This document shows positions 7,233 through 17,013 of a stretch of 45,049 bases of DNA, piece after piece; within the stretch, counting starts at the first letter, position 1, and each line of letters starts with the position of its first letter. The position numbers and the translations under genes are program-made. Below the pieces are notes generated by a model, which saw nothing but the letters and a program-made list of their open reading frames with translations, searched no databases and was not told the origin of the DNA. Source of the stretch: Fastidiosipila sp964627125 (GTDB lineage Bacteria; Bacillota; Clostridia; Saccharofermentanales; Fastidiosipilaceae); the NCBI GenBank assembly GCA_964627125.1, contig CAZVJQ010000012.1:1-45049 (forward strand), written 5' to 3'.

Positions 7233-8015
7233 ATGATTGATAGACTTACAAGTAGACAAAATAAATGGATAAAATTGCTGCAAAAAGGTCGCAGGAATAA
7301 AGATGCATGGAGCTCTCATTGCTTCCCTGAAGGATTTAGGCTTTGTGAAGAAGTTCTTAAATCTGGTTTGGAAATTGAAGCTTGTTTTGTCGATGAAAAT
7401 TTAGATGAAGAATTAGTTTCTGAATATGTGAATAGAGCAAATATGAGCTTCAAATTAGATTCAGAATTATTTTCTTATATATCATCAACTACAACACCTC
7501 AAGGTATTTTATTAGTAGTAAAAATTCCTGAACATGGTGGTATTGATTATTTATTTGATAGACTGAGAGGGGAAAATGCATCACTCTTAATTCTTGAAAA
7601 TTTACAAGACCCTGGAAATCTAGGAACCATTTTGAGAACCGCATATGCATTTGATTATGATGCAGTTATACTGACAAATCATGGAGCGAACCCTTATCAA
7701 GATAAGGTTCTACGAGCCGGAATGGGGGCATCTTTCCATATTCCAATCTATCAGCTTGATGATAGCTCATCATTAATAAAGAGATTAAAAGAAGAAGATA
7801 TAAATTCACTAGCTATGGCATTAAATGGCCAAGAACTTAAAGAATATAAGGTGGATGAACGCATTGCTCTTTGGATAGGTAATGAAGGAAATGGTCTACA
7901 AGAAAAAATAATTGATGAAGCTGAAGTTAAAATAACAATCCCAATGCCAGGTGGGGCTGAGTCATTGAATGCAGCAGTTGCAGCAGCGATTGCTCTATAT
8001 GAGATTAAAAAGTAG
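7233..8015 (+). CDS. TrmH/SpoU-family 23S rRNA (2'-O-)methyltransferase
   Basis: A protein of 260 residues with the trefoil-knot SPOUT methyltransferase motifs in order: LENLQDPGNLGTILRTA (motif 1), LWIGNEGNGL (motif 2) and IPMPGGAESLNAAVAAAI (motif 3). The N-terminal 100 residues match a substrate-binding SpoU-sub-bind region. It should transfer a methyl group from S-adenosylmethionine to a ribose 2'-OH in rRNA; the exact nucleotide cannot be told. A TrmH-family gene after rplT is common in Firmicutes. It begins a group of close-set genes, with only 9 bases before the next one. Confidence 0.92.
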   Translation: MIDRLTSRQNKWIKLLQKGRRNKDAWSSHCFPEGFRLCEEVLKSGLEIEACFVDENLDEELVSEYVNRANMSFKLDSELFSYISSTTTPQGILLVVKIPEHGGIDYLFDRLRGENASLLILENLQDPGNLGTILRTAYAFDYDAVILTNHGANPYQDKVLRAGMGASFHIPIYQLDDSSSLIKRLKEEDINSLAMALNGQELKEYKVDERIALWIGNEGNGLQEKIIDEAEVKITIPMPGGAESLNAAVAAAIALYEIKK

Positions 8016-8024
8016 GTAAAAATT

Positions 8025-8654
8025 ATGGATATTTTGATTATTGGTGCTGATACAGTAGGTGTAAACTTAGCTGAAGAGTTGAGTAGGTCAGGCGATAACG
8101 TAGTAGTAGTCGATAGAGATGCTGAAAAACTATTAGCACTCGACTACTTAGACTGCACTACAATTTTAGGAGTGCCACTAGAGCTTGAAGTTTTAGAAGA
8201 AGCTGGTGTTAAGTCAGTTGATGCTGTCGCCTGTGTAACTGAGAGTGAGAATATGAATGTCATGCTCGGACAGATGATTAAGAAGATTTATAATAAGGAA
8301 AAGGTTCTAGTGCAAATTTCAAACCCTGAAAATGAGAGTATTTATCAGGCTATGGGGATTGAAACAATCTGTTCTACAACAATGATTATTGAAAAAATTC
8401 TATCAAGCATGGGTTATTCTGCATCCGGTGACATGACAACAATTCTAGGCTTCCCTGTATTTTATAATTTGCGTAAAGTAACTGCAGAGTGGGATGGTAG
8501 CAAGGTTAGCGAGATCGAGAAAATGCTAGAAGTACATATTTTAGCTGTTGCTTTCCAAGGCTCTTTATCCTTAGTCACTGGTGATTATAGGGTAAAATCT
8601 GGTGAAAATCTTGTTATACTCAGCCTCGAAGATGAAAGAGAAAAAGGACAATAA
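8025..8654 (+). CDS. TrkA/KtrA-type potassium uptake regulatory protein (first copy)
   Basis: A protein of 209 residues. The N-terminal Rossmann (RCK-N) domain starts MDILIIGADTVGVNLAEEL, with VVVVDRD at the end of the second strand binding a nucleotide ribose. The C-terminal RCK-C part is about residues 130-209. These proteins form rings on the inner side of a TrkH/KtrB channel and gate it in response to nucleotides. It is followed 2 bases later by a second TrkA protein and then by the channel gene, so all three probably make one potassium uptake system. This copy is shorter and less canonical in its glycine loop (GADTVG) than the next. Confidence 0.88.
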   Translation: MDILIIGADTVGVNLAEELSRSGDNVVVVDRDAEKLLALDYLDCTTILGVPLELEVLEEAGVKSVDAVACVTESENMNVMLGQMIKKIYNKEKVLVQISNPENESIYQAMGIETICSTTMIIEKILSSMGYSASGDMTTILGFPVFYNLRKVTAEWDGSKVSEIEKMLEVHILAVAFQGSLSLVTGDYRVKSGENLVILSLEDEREKGQ

Positions 8655-8656
8655 TT

Positions 8657-9361
8657 ATGAAAGTTAGAAAAGTTCTTATTGTTGGTGGAGATAAAGTAGC
8701 TTATCACTTGATAGCTATGCTCCTTAAAGAGAAACTTTATGAGATCCACGTTATAGATACTAGAATTAGTGTTTGCGAAAAAATTGCTAATGACTATGAT
8801 GTTAAGGTTTATCATGGTGATGGAACAAATGTTGAAGTGTTGGAACGTGCAAATGCTAAGAATGCGGACGTGTTGATTGCTTTGACCGGTGAGGATGAAA
8901 GTAACTTAGTTGCATGCCAAATTGCAAAATTGAAATTTAATGTTGATCTTACTATTGCTAAGGTTAATAATCCTAAAAACACCTATTTACTACAAATGTT
9001 TGGGGTGGATAGAAGCTTCTCCATTACTGAAACTATCGCACAAATGATTGACCAGGAAGTCGCTTATAGCGGAATGTCACTTGTTTACAGTTTCCCAGGC
9101 AACACTAAATCAATTATAGAGGTTCCATTAAGCCCACAGAGTGAAGCGACAGGTAAGACTCTCATTGAGTATGATTTTGTAGGAGACAGTAGGGTAGTTC
9201 TTATAACTAGAAATAGTGGTGACTCTGTCATTGCTACTGGTGATACTAGAATGTTAATAGGCGATACTTTACTTATGGTTTGTGACCAGAAAGATTTTGA
9301 GGAAATTTGGATGACACTTGTTAATCCGAATTATGAAAGTGCTGAAGCGGTAGAGAATTAA
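8657..9361 (+). CDS. TrkA/KtrA-type potassium uptake regulatory protein (second copy)
   Basis: A protein of 234 residues with the same RCK-N and RCK-C order as its upstream neighbour. It has VLIVGGDKVAYHLIAML and HVIDTR at the nucleotide site, then VYHGDGTNVEVLERA and DVLIALTGEDESNLV, typical of TrkA. The two copies differ strongly, which suggests a heteromeric gating ring and not a recent duplication. Only 2 bases separate it from the first copy and 7 from the channel gene. The function as regulatory subunit of the channel is inferred from family and neighbours. Confidence 0.9.
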   Translation: MKVRKVLIVGGDKVAYHLIAMLLKEKLYEIHVIDTRISVCEKIANDYDVKVYHGDGTNVEVLERANAKNADVLIALTGEDESNLVACQIAKLKFNVDLTIAKVNNPKNTYLLQMFGVDRSFSITETIAQMIDQEVAYSGMSLVYSFPGNTKSIIEVPLSPQSEATGKTLIEYDFVGDSRVVLITRNSGDSVIATGDTRMLIGDTLLMVCDQKDFEEIWMTLVNPNYESAEAVEN

Positions 9362-9368
9362 TTAGCTT

Positions 9369-10999
9369 ATGTCTAAGGATAAAGAGAATCTGAAAAATAA
9401 AAAACCTGCTCATTTGAACAAGAGATTTATCGATGATGAGACTGTTAAACCATTGCCAAGTCCTAAGAATCCAGAAGGTTTATCTAGGGATGCAGAGGAT
9501 AATGAAACTCAAGTTTTAGCGAGAGTTGAAATGAAGCATGGTTCAATACCTGTGTCAGATAAGGACCTTAAGAAGAATATTGGTACTTATCATAAGATGG
9601 ACTATGTTAATGAGAATATTAGTATTACTGGTGTAGATAAAGTTCTACGCTGGTTAATGAAATCTCCTGCTAGATTAATTTTGAGCTCATTTATCTTGCT
9701 CATTTTAGTAGGTGCAGTTATGTTGAGTCTGCCATTTGCGAATGTAACTGGCCAATTTACCACACCTTTCATAAGTCTATTTACAGCTACTTCTGCTGTT
9801 ACTGTTTCTGGATTTACCTTAGTAGATACAGCACAATTTTGGACATTCTATGGTCAATTAGTAATACTAATATTAGTCAAAATAGGTGGAATAGGGTTAA
9901 TTACTTTAGTAGCTCTATTCTTCAATTATGTACATAAGAAGATAAATATAAGCACCATGAGAGCATTAGATGACTCAATTGGGCTAGACAATATGTCGGA
10001 TGTAGCTAGTTTCGTTACTTTTGTGGTGAAAGTATCTCTAGCATTTGAAGCTATTGGTGCAGTTATTTTAACTCTTTCATTCATGCCTTATATGGACATG
10101 CAAGATGCTGTATGGGTGGGGATTTTCCAAAGTATATCAGCGTTCAATAATGCTGGTTTAGATATTTTATCCACTCATTTCTCTCAATACTCTAGCTTTA
10201 TTTTCTTTGCAGATAAACCATGGGTAATATTGACTGTTGGTGCTCTTACTACATTTGGTGGAATAGGTTTTGTTGTTTGGAAAGATATTATTGAAGCAAT
10301 TAAAGAGAAGAGAAAGTTAAAGTTTCACTCGCAATTAGTACTATCTTTAACAGGGATAATCTTAGTTGTCGGTACAATATTCTTCATAATCTTCGAATGG
10401 AATAATCAGACTTATCAATCTATGGGTGAGCTAGACATGGTCCATAGACCAATGAATGCGCTATTCCAAACTACAACCTTAAGAACTGCTGGTTTTTCAA
10501 CTATTGATCAGAGTAATTTAACTCCAGCATCTAAAGCACTTGGTGGACTTATAATGTTCATTGGTGGTAGTCCATTATCAACTGGTGGTGGTATGAAGAC
10601 TACAACTCTTGCTATTTTATTATCTGCGTTAACAAGTTTTATGGGGAATAAACCTGAAATTAGAATATCTAAGTTTAAGTTTTCAAATGAGATATTTAAG
10701 AGAGCATTTACCATTGCCTTCGTATTCTTCATTGCATTCGCATTGTCATTTACGGCTCTAGTCCTAAGTCAGATGAGTTTGTTAAATAATGGAACATTAG
10801 ACATTGTCGATATTTTCTTCGAATCAATTTCTGCATTGAGTACTACAGGTATTTCAGCAGAAAGAACTAGCTTATTGAATAGCTTCGGCCATGTCGTGTT
10901 GATGCTAACTATGATTCTTGGTAGAGTTGGACCATTTACAATTGCACTTTCCTTCTCCGTTAATAGGGCTAGAGGAAATGACGATACTGAAGTTCTTCC
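9369..10999 (+). CDS. TrkH/KtrB-type potassium transporter, 3' end lost in assembly gap
   Basis: The membrane subunit of the potassium uptake system. All four pore loops are visible: TATSAVTVSGF (residues 139-149), FQSISAFNNAGLD (about 254), FQTTTLRTAGFS (about 366) and FESISALSTTGIS (about 484), each keeping its filter glycine. The frame then runs through LGRVGPFTIALSFSV, which is close to the end of family members, so only some 10-20 residues are probably missing. The N terminus has an unusual hydrophilic extension of about 95 residues before the first membrane helix. The few residues read beyond the gap come from the tRNA on the other contig and are not part of the protein. Confidence 0.92.
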
Positions 11000-11099
11000 N
11001 NNNNNNNNNNNNNNNNNNNNNNNNNNNNNNNNNNNNNNNNNNNNNNNNNNNNNNNNNNNNNNNNNNNNNNNNNNNNNNNNNNNNNNNNNNNNNNNNNNN
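11000..11099. other. Assembly gap of 100 N
   Basis: Exactly 100 N, identical in length to two other gaps here, so it is a placeholder and not a measured distance. It joins the end of trkH to a tRNA gene in opposite orientation. Nothing in the sequence confirms that these contigs are adjacent. Confidence 0.98.
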
Positions 11100-11100
11100 T

Positions 11101-11175
11101 TGGTGACCCATAGGGGAATCGAACCCCTGATTCCACCGTGAGAGGGTGGCGTCTTAACCGCTTGACCAATGGGCC
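11101..11175 (-). tRNA. tRNA-Glu, anticodon CTC
   Basis: On the minus strand the acceptor GGCCCAT pairs with ATGGGTC (one G-U pair). The anticodon stem CCACC/GGTGG encloses the loop CTCTCAC, giving anticodon CTC, which reads GAG. The T loop is GGTTCGATT and CCA is encoded (11101-11103). It begins one base from the gap, so more tRNA genes may lie in the missing sequence. Confidence 0.95.
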
Positions 11176-11457
11176 ATAAGATTTAGCGAAGACAACAATA
11201 ACACTTATTTATTTAGAACACAAGAACTAATTTTACAAACTTTAACATAACCAGCACCAAAATTGTTTTACTAAATTTTAATCTTATAAGAGTAAAATTC
11301 TTATTAAAGTAATTAGAGATTACATTAGGGTATTAACACTTTTATAGTTTGAATGCTTCATCTTTTTGTGCATTGAATACGCAATCACATGCTCTTCCAT
11401 GTTAAAATAAAGAATGCTGTTTAAACTGATTTTATTAGTATAGTAAGGGAAAATTAT
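11176..11457. other. AT-rich intergenic region before uvrA
   Basis: About 280 bases between the divergent tRNA-Glu and uvrA. I see no gene and no LexA/DinR box. It should hold promoters for both, but no clear -35/-10 pair stands out. AAGGG before ATG 11458 serves as the uvrA ribosome binding site. Confidence 0.6.
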
Positions 11458-14382
11458 ATGCCAAGACCTCAAAGAGATAATGCGATTTTAATTAAAGGCG
11501 CAAAATCTAATAATTTAAAAAATATTGATTTAAGAATTCCAAGAGACGAACTTGTCGTTTTAACAGGTATATCTGGATCAGGGAAGAGTTCGTTAGCTTT
11601 TGACACTATCTACGCAGAGGGCCAAAGAAGATATGTTGAATCTTTATCCTCATTTGCGAGACAATTTCTTGGTCAAATGGATAAACCAGATGTTGAAAGT
11701 ATAGAAGGTTTATCACCAGCAATCTCTATCGATCAAAAAACTACAAGTAATAACCCAAGATCTACTGTTGGTACAGTAACCGAAATTTACGATTATCTAC
11801 GTTTGCTCTATGCAAGAGTAGGTACACCACACTGTCCAAACTGTGGCAGAGCTGTAACTAGCCAAAGTATTGACCAAATTATTGAACAAGTGCTCAGTAG
11901 ACCTGAAGGTACAAGATTAGTTATCATGGCTCCAGTCATCAGAGGCAGGAGAGGTGAGTATAAGAGACTTCTTGAAGACTTCACCAAACAAGGTTACGTA
12001 AGAGCTAGAATAGATGGCGAAGTTAGAAACTTAGATGAAGAGATTGAGCTAGAGAAAAACAAGAAGCATGATATCGAGTTAGTTGTAGATAGATTAGTTA
12101 TTAGAGATGGAATCAGATCTAGATTAAATGACTCTATAGAGACAGCTCTTAGCGCATCTGACAATAAATTTGTTTTAATCGAATTCCAAGAAGCAGATGA
12201 GAATGGTGAGCGCAAGACTTATGAGGAAATCTTCTCTGAGAGTTACGCTTGTGCTTACTGTAATATCTCAATTGGAGAGATTACAACTAGAATGTTCTCA
12301 TTTAATAATCCATTAGGTGCTTGCCCAGATTGTACAGGTCTAGGAAGCTTCATGCAGGCTGACCCAGATCTAATTGTTGAAGATACTGGCAAGTCTCTAA
12401 ACGAAGGTGCTATCAATGGTGCAGGTTGGAAATTTGCAGAGAAGAGTTCATGGGCAAGATCCTTTATTGAGGCTTTGTCCACAAGATACAAATTCTCTCT
12501 AGACACTCCATGGTTCGAATTAAGCGAAGAAGTTCAAAACATAATCCTTTACGGTAATGATGGTGAAGAGATTAAAGTAGATACAAGTAATTCTCGTTAT
12601 GCTCGTGGCAAAGACTACTACAGCGCCTGGGAAGGTGTTATACCAAGTGTTATGAGAAGATACACTGAATCTGGAAGTGGTGATTTAAAAGAGTACTATG
12701 AAGATTATATGTCAGAAATTATCTGTGAATCATGTAATGGTGCTAGATTAAGACCAGCAAGTCTCGGTGTTACTTATAACGATACCAATATCTACGAATT
12801 AACTAGAATGAACATTCATGACACAAGAGATTTCATTACTAATGGTCTAGAGGATTTGAGCCCTCAAGATTTTGAAGTTGCAAATAGGATTAATGATGAA
12901 TTAAATGCAAGATTACAATTCTTGATTGATGTTGGTTTAGACTATATGACTCTTGATCGTTCAGCTGGTACTTTATCAGGTGGTGAAGCTCAAAGAATTA
13001 GATTAGCTACTCAAATTGGTTCTGGTTTAACAGGTGTCTTGTATGTTTTAGATGAACCAAGTATTGGTCTGCACCAAAGAGATAATAAGAGATTGCTTGG
13101 AACTTTAAAGAAGCTTCGTGACTTAGGAAATACTGTTCTTGTTGTTGAGCATGATGAAGAGACTATGTTTAACTCAGACTTCATCGTAGATATAGGTATT
13201 GGTGCTGGTATAGAAGGTGGTGAAGTTGTTGCTGCAGGAACAGTCGAAGATATTATGGCTGTTGAAGAATCTGTTACTGGTCAATATCTAAGAGGCGACA
13301 AGAAAATTGAAATTCCTAAAGTAAGACGTGAAGGAACAGGTAAGTTTTTAACTGTAAAAGGTGCTAAGCTCAATAACCTTAAGGAAGTAGAGGTGGATAT
13401 ACCATTAGGTACTCTAACTACAGTTACAGGAGTATCTGGATCAGGAAAGAGTTCATTAGTAAATGGTGTTATTTTACCTGTATTAGAAGCTAAACTAAAC
13501 AGAGCAAGAAGGAAGTTATCTACAATTTCTAGTGTTGAAGGTTTTGAAAACTTGGATAAAGTAATATCCATCGACCAATCTCCAATAGGAAGAACTCCAA
13601 GATCAAACCCTGCTACTTATACAGGAGTCTTTGATGCAATAAGAGACTTATTTGCTTCTACTACTCTTGCTAAACAAAGAGGCTACAAGAAGGGTAGATT
13701 TAGTTTTAATGTTAGAGGTGGACGCTGCGAAGCTTGTAAAGGTGATGGTGTAAACAAGATTGAGATGCAATTCTTATCTGATATGTATGTCCCATGCGAT
13801 GTCTGTAAAGGATCAAGGTATAACAAGGATACTCTAGAAGTACAATATAAGGATAAGAATATTGCAGAAGTTTTAGATATGCCAGTAAGTATTGCTTTAG
13901 ACTACTTCGAAAATATACCAAAAATTAAGAAAAAACTACAAACTATGCACGATGTAGGTTTAGGTTATATCAAACTAGGTCAACCATCTACTCAATTAAG
14001 TGGTGGTGAGGCCCAAAGAGTGAAACTTGCTACCGAGCTATCTAAAACAAGTACAGGTAAAACTTTCTACATTTTAGATGAGCCAACAACAGGTTTACAT
14101 ATGTCAGATGTTCACAGATTAGTAGATATCTTACAGAGATTGACTAGTGGTGGAAATACTGTTTTAGTTATTGAACATAATCTGGATTTAATCAAGACAG
14201 CAGATTATATAGTTGATCTAGGTCCAGAAGGTGGAGATGCAGGTGGACAAGTTATTGCAACTGGAACACCAGAAGAAGTAAGTAAGGTTAAGGGTAGCCA
14301 CACTGGTTATTACTTATCTAAAATCTTCGAAGCAGACAGCAAGGGTCTTAAGACTTACGAAGTATTTGAAGATGGAAATTAA
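11458..14382 (+). CDS. uvrA: Excinuclease ABC subunit A
   Basis: The damage-recognition ATPase of nucleotide excision repair, acting as a dimer that loads UvrB on damaged DNA. Its 974 residues match the family length. Two ABC ATPase modules are present: Walker A at residues 37-45 (GISGSGKSS) and again from residue 658 (GVSGSGKSS), with signature LSGGEAQR at about 506 and 847. Zinc-binding cysteine pairs occur in CPNCGRAV, CAYC...CPDC and CEAC...CDVC. uvrB is 11 kb downstream in the same orientation and not adjacent, so the two are transcribed apart. No LexA box is seen upstream. Confidence 0.97.
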   Translation: MPRPQRDNAILIKGAKSNNLKNIDLRIPRDELVVLTGISGSGKSSLAFDTIYAEGQRRYVESLSSFARQFLGQMDKPDVESIEGLSPAISIDQKTTSNNPRSTVGTVTEIYDYLRLLYARVGTPHCPNCGRAVTSQSIDQIIEQVLSRPEGTRLVIMAPVIRGRRGEYKRLLEDFTKQGYVRARIDGEVRNLDEEIELEKNKKHDIELVVDRLVIRDGIRSRLNDSIETALSASDNKFVLIEFQEADENGERKTYEEIFSESYACAYCNISIGEITTRMFSFNNPLGACPDCTGLGSFMQADPDLIVEDTGKSLNEGAINGAGWKFAEKSSWARSFIEALSTRYKFSLDTPWFELSEEVQNIILYGNDGEEIKVDTSNSRYARGKDYYSAWEGVIPSVMRRYTESGSGDLKEYYEDYMSEIICESCNGARLRPASLGVTYNDTNIYELTRMNIHDTRDFITNGLEDLSPQDFEVANRINDELNARLQFLIDVGLDYMTLDRSAGTLSGGEAQRIRLATQIGSGLTGVLYVLDEPSIGLHQRDNKRLLGTLKKLRDLGNTVLVVEHDEETMFNSDFIVDIGIGAGIEGGEVVAAGTVEDIMAVEESVTGQYLRGDKKIEIPKVRREGTGKFLTVKGAKLNNLKEVEVDIPLGTLTTVTGVSGSGKSSLVNGVILPVLEAKLNRARRKLSTISSVEGFENLDKVISIDQSPIGRTPRSNPATYTGVFDAIRDLFASTTLAKQRGYKKGRFSFNVRGGRCEACKGDGVNKIEMQFLSDMYVPCDVCKGSRYNKDTLEVQYKDKNIAEVLDMPVSIALDYFENIPKIKKKLQTMHDVGLGYIKLGQPSTQLSGGEAQRVKLATELSKTSTGKTFYILDEPTTGLHMSDVHRLVDILQRLTSGGNTVLVIEHNLDLIKTADYIVDLGPEGGDAGGQVIATGTPEEVSKVKGSHTGYYLSKIFEADSKGLKTYEVFEDGN

Positions 14383-14478
14383 GAAAAACTATAATATTAC
14401 TAACTAACAAATTCATAGAATTGATATTACTTAAATGAATAAACAACAATTTGTGAATAGATGAATATTTAACTTTAT

Positions 14479-14506
14479 TTGATATTCAAATTAGCTACAA
14501 TATAAT
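14479..14506 (+). promoter_or_regulatory. Candidate clpE promoter with overlapping inverted repeat
   Basis: TTGATA (14479-14484) and TATAAT (14501-14506) with a 16-base spacer. TGAATAT (14462-14468) and ATATTCA (14482-14488) form an inverted repeat that overlaps the -35 and could be an operator. It does not match the CtsR heptad repeat that usually controls clpE. Confidence 0.55.
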
Positions 14507-14547
14507 ATAGTTTTAACAATAAGGAATTATGAAAGAGGTGACTGCAC

Positions 14548-16989
14548 ATGGGGCAAAAATGCGTAATGTGCCAAGAGAATATTGCAGTAATTTACACTAG
14601 CCGTTATGAAAATGGGAAAATGAAAAATGAAGGGGTTTGTCTAAGTTGTGCCGTTAAGAATAAGATTGGCGGTATGGAACAGATTTTTACCCAGAGTGGA
14701 ATTACAGAAGATAACGTAGATGAGATTTCAGCTCAATTAAATGAGGTAATGGAGAGCATTCAAGAAAGTGGCGCTCAAGAGAATTTAATCGCTCAAATGT
14801 TTGGTGGCGAAGTTCCTGAAGGAATTCAGGGATTATTAGATATGCAAGAAGATGGCTTAGATGATGATGACGATTCAGATTCACAACCTTCCGAGCTATC
14901 TGTTAAATCAAGCGATTCAGATGATGACGATGATGACTCTAAAGATGATGGTATTAAATGGCCATTCCTACTACCTCGTAAGAAAGATTCTAACGAGAAT
15001 GAAGAAGGTTCAGATAAGAGACGTAATAATAGATCAAGAAGAGATAATAAGAAGAGAAAATATCTTGACCAATTTGGTACTAATTTAAATGAGAGAGCTA
15101 AGCAAGATAAAATTGATCCACTAATTGGACGTGTAAAAGAACTTAATAGAGTTGTAGAAATCCTAAATAGAAGAAATAAAAATAACCCTGTATTACTAGG
15201 TGAACCTGGTGTTGGTAAAACTGCTATTGCAGAAGGGCTAGCAACAAGAATTGTAGATGGTAAAGTACCACCTAAATTATTGGACATGGAATTATATGCT
15301 CTAGATATGACAGCAATTGTTGCTGGTACTCAGTTTAGAGGACAGTTCGAGAACCGTATGAAGGGTATTGTTGAAGAAGCAACTAGCGAAGGTAATATTG
15401 TTTTAGTAATCGATGAGTTACACAATATTATGGGCGCTGGGGACGCTGATGGTGCAATGAATGCAGCAAATATCTTGAAGCCTGCTTTGGCCAAAGGAGA
15501 AATCAGAGTCTTAGGTTCAACAACATTAGAAGAATATAGAAGATATATTGAGAAGGATTCAGCTCTAGAGAGACGATTCCAGAAAGTTATCGTTGATCCA
15601 CCTACAGAACAACAAACATTTGAAATCTTACAAGGTTTAAGAAGTAGATATGAAGAGCATCACCACATTGTGTTGAGCGATGAAGTATTACGTACTGCTA
15701 TCAAATTATCAGTTAGATATATCACAGAAAGATACTTACCAGATAAGGCTATTGACGTAATTGATGAGGCTGGTTCTAAGGCGAATTTAAGAGATGAAGA
15801 CTTAATCTTACAAGGAAATCTTAAGAAAGAAATTTCAGAGTTAGATAATGAGATGAGACTCTTGTCTGAAAAATTACCAGAAGACCCAGAGTCTGAAGAA
15901 GCTGAGAAAATTTATGCACAACAAGCTGAGTTGAAGTCTAGCACTTTGAAGGCTAAAGAAGAATTAGCTGAAGTAGAAGAAAGATTAAAACCTACTGAAA
16001 TTAGCATAGAAGATATCTCTGAAATTGTTTCAGAATTAACTGGTATCCCTGTAACTAGCATTTCAATCGATGAGAAGGGCAAACTTCTTAAGATGGAAGA
16101 TTTATTACATGAGAGAATTATTGGCCAAAATAACGCGGTTGAAGCTGTTTCTAGAGCATTAAGAAGAAATAGAGCTGGTTTAAGAAGTGTTAGAAAACCA
16201 AGTAGTTTCATGTTCGTTGGACCTACTGGTGTTGGTAAAACAGAATTAGTTAAAGCTCTTACTGAAGTAATGTTTGACGATGAAGAAAACCTAATTCGTT
16301 TAGACATGTCTGAGTTTATGGAAGCTCACACTGTTTCTAAATTGATTGGTTCTCCTCCAGGCTACGTCGGCTACGATGATGGTGGTCAATTAACTGAGAA
16401 AGTTAGAAGAAAACCTTATTCAGTAATCTTATTCGATGAGATTGAGAAGGCTCATACAGATGTCTTCAACATCCTATTACAAATCCTAGATGAAGGTAGA
16501 TTAACAGATGCTCAAGGTAGAACTGTAGACTTCAGCAATACTATTATTGTTCAAACATCTAATGTTGGTACCAGCAAGAAGTCTGGATATGGATTTGGTA
16601 GCCACCAAGATGAGGCAGAAGAGTCAAGAATTAGATCAGCACTTAAAGATACATTTAGACCTGAGTTCTTAAATAGAATAGATGAGATTGTAGTATTCCA
16701 TAGACTATCTAGAGATGAAATTAGAAGAATGGTAGACTTGAGACTAGTAGATGTAAACGAAACATTGAAGGCATCAGCATCTTGTGAAATTCGTGTTAGC
16801 GATGAGGCTAAGGCTGCATTAGCTAAGGAAGGTTACAGCGATGAATATGGTGCAAGAGAATTACAAAGAACAATTACCAGAAAGATTGAAGATCCTTTAG
16901 CAGAAATGAAGCTTAAAGGTGAGTTAGATGACGCAAGTTACATAGCAGTTACTTACTCAGATGATGAATATCATTTTGAAGTTAAGTAA
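14548..16989 (+). CDS. clpE: ClpE-like AAA+ protein unfoldase (Clp ATPase)
   Basis: An HSP100 unfoldase of 813 residues that should feed damaged proteins to ClpP. In place of the usual Clp N domain it has a zinc-finger-like start with C5, C8, C31 and C34, as in ClpE. After it comes a very acidic stretch (residues 101-135, two Asp runs) and a basic one (144-171), then two AAA+ modules: Walker A from residue 218 (GEPGVGKT) and from 558 (GPTGVGKT), with a coiled-coil region between. GYGFG after the second module resembles the hydrophobic-Gly-Phe loop that docks on ClpP. AGAGGTG precedes ATG 14548. No ctsR or mcsAB is nearby. ClpC is the alternative name, but the N terminus favours ClpE. Confidence 0.85.
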   Translation: MGQKCVMCQENIAVIYTSRYENGKMKNEGVCLSCAVKNKIGGMEQIFTQSGITEDNVDEISAQLNEVMESIQESGAQENLIAQMFGGEVPEGIQGLLDMQEDGLDDDDDSDSQPSELSVKSSDSDDDDDDSKDDGIKWPFLLPRKKDSNENEEGSDKRRNNRSRRDNKKRKYLDQFGTNLNERAKQDKIDPLIGRVKELNRVVEILNRRNKNNPVLLGEPGVGKTAIAEGLATRIVDGKVPPKLLDMELYALDMTAIVAGTQFRGQFENRMKGIVEEATSEGNIVLVIDELHNIMGAGDADGAMNAANILKPALAKGEIRVLGSTTLEEYRRYIEKDSALERRFQKVIVDPPTEQQTFEILQGLRSRYEEHHHIVLSDEVLRTAIKLSVRYITERYLPDKAIDVIDEAGSKANLRDEDLILQGNLKKEISELDNEMRLLSEKLPEDPESEEAEKIYAQQAELKSSTLKAKEELAEVEERLKPTEISIEDISEIVSELTGIPVTSISIDEKGKLLKMEDLLHERIIGQNNAVEAVSRALRRNRAGLRSVRKPSSFMFVGPTGVGKTELVKALTEVMFDDEENLIRLDMSEFMEAHTVSKLIGSPPGYVGYDDGGQLTEKVRRKPYSVILFDEIEKAHTDVFNILLQILDEGRLTDAQGRTVDFSNTIIVQTSNVGTSKKSGYGFGSHQDEAEESRIRSALKDTFRPEFLNRIDEIVVFHRLSRDEIRRMVDLRLVDVNETLKASASCEIRVSDEAKAALAKEGYSDEYGARELQRTITRKIEDPLAEMKLKGELDDASYIAVTYSDDEYHFEVK

Positions 16990-17013
16990 CTCTTAACTCG
17001 AAAGGAGTAATTC

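Noticed and set aside
11040..11141. C-terminal peptide of trkH read through the gap into the next contig
   Set aside because: The residues after the N run are translated from the antisense of tRNA-Glu in an arbitrary frame.
11200..11240. GAAC-ACAA-GAAC near 11215 as a LexA/DinR box for uvrA
   Set aside because: The two halves are direct repeats, whereas the SOS box needs GAAC followed by GTTC. No proper box was found before uvrA or uvrB.
14826..15287. Long open frame on the minus strand inside clpE (about 150 codons)
   Set aside because: It is rich in Ser and Leu as expected from the antisense of Asp- and Glu/Arg-rich codons, has no ribosome binding site, and lies fully within a well-supported gene. 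The same holds for 15912-16307 and 39784-40161.
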